Assembly (NCBI GenBank): GCA_002869425.1
Contig: PKSZ01000036.1
Span: 1 to 8,301, forward strand
From: Marinilabiliales bacterium
GTDB lineage: Bacteria > Bacteroidota > Bacteroidia > Bacteroidales > BM523
Length of the DNA: 8,301 nt
Direction of reading: 5' to 3'
The translations under genes were made by a program, and so were the position numbers. The notes under the pieces were generated by a model. That model saw nothing but the letters and a program-made list of their open reading frames with translations, did not search any database and had not been told where the DNA came from. Positions 7,518-8,301 of the stretch are shown in pieces. How positions within the stretch are numbered: the first letter of the stretch is position 1; every line of letters begins with the position of its first letter.

Positions 7518-8063
7518 TTAAAGGCTAAGATTTTCAAAGGAGAATCCAAGTACAAGAATATCATCAATTTGTCTGTTTCTTCCTTTCCAGTTTTCCAGGG
7601 TATCTTCAAAAATTTGCAATTGTTCTATCATGGGGCGCTCATGATTGTCATCAATCAATTGTTCAAATCTGCTAACAAGGAATTTAGAATTATTTGGTCC
7701 TCCAAACTGATCCTGAAAACCATCTGTGTGCATATAGATTTTTAAATCCTTACTTAAAGGAAGCTTATGATTGGTATATTTTACATCTTCTGATTTGCCA
7801 AACATTCCTCCAATAGAGTAAATATCGCCTTGTATAATCTGTAATTCACCATTATTTATTGCAATAACGTAATGGTTCGCACTGGCAATTTGTACCATTT
7901 CTTTTTTAAAATCAATTACACATATTGAAATATCCATTCCATCCGCCTGAACCTTTTCATCCCCTTCTTCCTGCTGTAATAGATCTACTACTTTTTTGCC
8001 GAGTTTATCAAGAATATTAGAAGGTGTTGCAATGTTTTTTTCTCTGACAATTTCATTTAGAAA
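7518..8063 (-). CDS. SpoIIE/PP2C-type serine/threonine phosphatase, C-terminal half only
   Basis: This is the C-terminal half of a SpoIIE-type PP2C phosphatase, the domain that in Bacteroidota usually ends a sensor or TPR-containing signalling protein and dephosphorylates anti-sigma-factor antagonists or similar partners. Recognisable elements, numbered along the reading frame from its GTG at 8294: FLNEIVREKNI (78-88), the helix that normally follows the GHGVPGAFMS motif; ILDKLGKKVVDLL (94-106); DGMDISICVID (118-128), with metal-binding aspartates; the strand around SANHYVIAINNGEL (138-151); YMHTDGFQDQFGG (187-199), the phylum's typical metal-site motif; and RQIDDILVLGF (241-251). The first half of the domain, with its GDFY and DGHG metal ligands, is missing. 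In its place the frame runs into a glycogen synthase piece. As assembled, the product should be inactive. The natural gene probably continued into DNA not in this window. The glycosyltransferase follows after 5 bases. Confidence 0.85.
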   Translation of the reverse strand, partial: FLNEIVREKNIATPSNILDKLGKKVVDLLQQEEGDEKVQADGMDISICVIDFKKEMVQIASANHYVIAINNGELQIIQGDIYSIGGMFGKSEDVKYTNHKLPLSKDLKIYMHTDGFQDQFGGPNNSKFLVSRFEQLIDDNHERPMIEQLQIFEDTLENWKGRNRQIDDILVLGFSFENLSL

Positions 8064-8072
8064 TGTGGGGCT
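8040..8072. other. Chimeric junction between phosphatase and glycogen synthase coding sequence
   Basis: On the minus strand the reading frame passes from GT5 sequence (ending AHFVNVVSPTF) to PP2C sequence (starting NEIVREKNI) without a stop or frameshift. The hexapeptide FLNEIV at 8046-8063 fits both families: VSPT-x-x-x-EI in GlgA and FLNEIV after the PP2C GHG motif. The junction therefore falls on a short stretch that both parent genes could share at nucleotide level. Base composition changes at the same place. This is the pattern of an assembly misjoin or amplification chimera through a short shared word. Confidence 0.75.
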
Positions 8073-8301
8073 GACCACATTGACGAAATGGGCCCCGAAT
8101 ATTCCACTGGTCAGCAGATCCACAGGGTTTGAATCGCGAACCTGCTCGTAACTCGTGGCCATCTTTTCGTAATAAAGGTTCTGCCAGAAATAGGCCGCAT
8201 CAATGCCGCGGTCTTCGACCTGCGCCAGGTTGGTTTTAACCGTGTGGATGTTATGGATGGTGAAAAGACAGGGAATCCCGTGTTCTCTGGCCACGGCCGG
8301 A
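8058..8301 (-). CDS. glgA: Glycogen/starch synthase (GlgA, GT5) fragment, partial at both ends
   Basis: This is an internal piece of a glycogen or starch synthase, the enzyme that extends alpha-1,4-glucan from ADP- or UDP-glucose. The frame is open to the window edge; before the GTG at 8294 it reads Pro-Ala, so that GTG is not a real start. Diagnostic stretches are LFTIHNIHTVKT (the FTVHN motif of GlgA), VEDRGIDAAYFWQNLYYEK, NPVDLLTSG, and AHFVNVVSPTF, which corresponds to the AD-x-x-x-x-VSPTYA-x-EI motif of GT5 synthases. It stops matching after the FLNEIV peptide, where a GT5 protein should continue for several hundred residues with the UDP/ADP-glucose-binding half. A hand count gives about 53% GC here against about 33% in the adjoining phosphatase region, and codons are GC-richer than in the rest of the window. 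It is probably foreign to the flanking genome. The style recalls proteobacterial synthases, but donor taxonomy is a guess. Confidence 0.82.

Noticed and set aside
7500..7745. Plus-strand 81-residue ORF over the end of the phosphatase gene
   Set aside because: It lies antisense to well-supported coding sequence and shows no recognisable domain. It is a frame shadow, as are the other short antisense ORFs inside the large genes.
7518..8294. A novel two-domain enzyme (GlgA-like domain fused to a phosphatase)
   Set aside because: Both domains are cut through their catalytic regions, GC content changes at the join, and the join falls on a peptide common to both families. A chimera explains this better.
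1..8301. CRISPR array, tRNA/rRNA genes, insertion sequences or attachment sites
   Set aside because: I saw no regularly spaced repeats, no tRNA-like cloverleaf or rRNA segment, and no transposase or integrase reading frame or terminal inverted repeats on either strand.

Overview
The window reads as AT-rich Bacteroidota DNA. A secreted PKD-repeat protein ends in a type IX secretion (T9SS) sorting domain. A PorZ-type T9SS component lies directly next to recO. Start sites mostly lack Shine-Dalgarno sequences, and one intergenic region carries weak Bacteroidota-style promoter boxes. The exception is the last ~240 bases (about 8060-8301), which are GC-rich and encode a piece of an unrelated glycogen/starch synthase.

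Layout, left half (plus strand). Bases 1-2354 are the 3' part of a large extracellular protein: Ig-like repeats, PKD domains, a CARDB-like module and a T9SS C-terminal sorting domain. Its start lies upstream of the window. Nine bases later comes rdgB/HAM1 (2364-2948), which clears non-canonical purine nucleotides. A 168-base gap holds a weak promoter candidate and a small hairpin. It leads to porZ (3117-5390), followed 4 bases later by recO (5395-6123), a recombination mediator.

Right half (minus strand). A GT-C-type polytopic membrane glycosyltransferase (6133-7512) converges on recO with only 9 bases between the stop codons. Five bases upstream of it is the C-terminal half of a SpoIIE/PP2C-type phosphatase (7518 to about 8063). 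That reading frame continues without interruption into the glycogen synthase fragment (about 8058-8301), which is open at the window edge.

How the genes fit together. PorZ belongs to the cell-surface attachment machinery that processes T9SS cargo, and the first gene looks like such cargo, so the left side is partly about protein export to the surface. rdgB and recO are housekeeping genome-maintenance genes. The phosphatase/glycosyltransferase pair is probably an operon of unknown purpose. No convincing new system is visible. The most notable signal is the chimeric reading frame at the right end. It joins halves of two unrelated enzymes at a short shared peptide (FLNEIV) and coincides with a GC jump from about 33% to 53% (hand count). 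The likeliest cause is an assembly or amplification chimera, not a true gene fusion.
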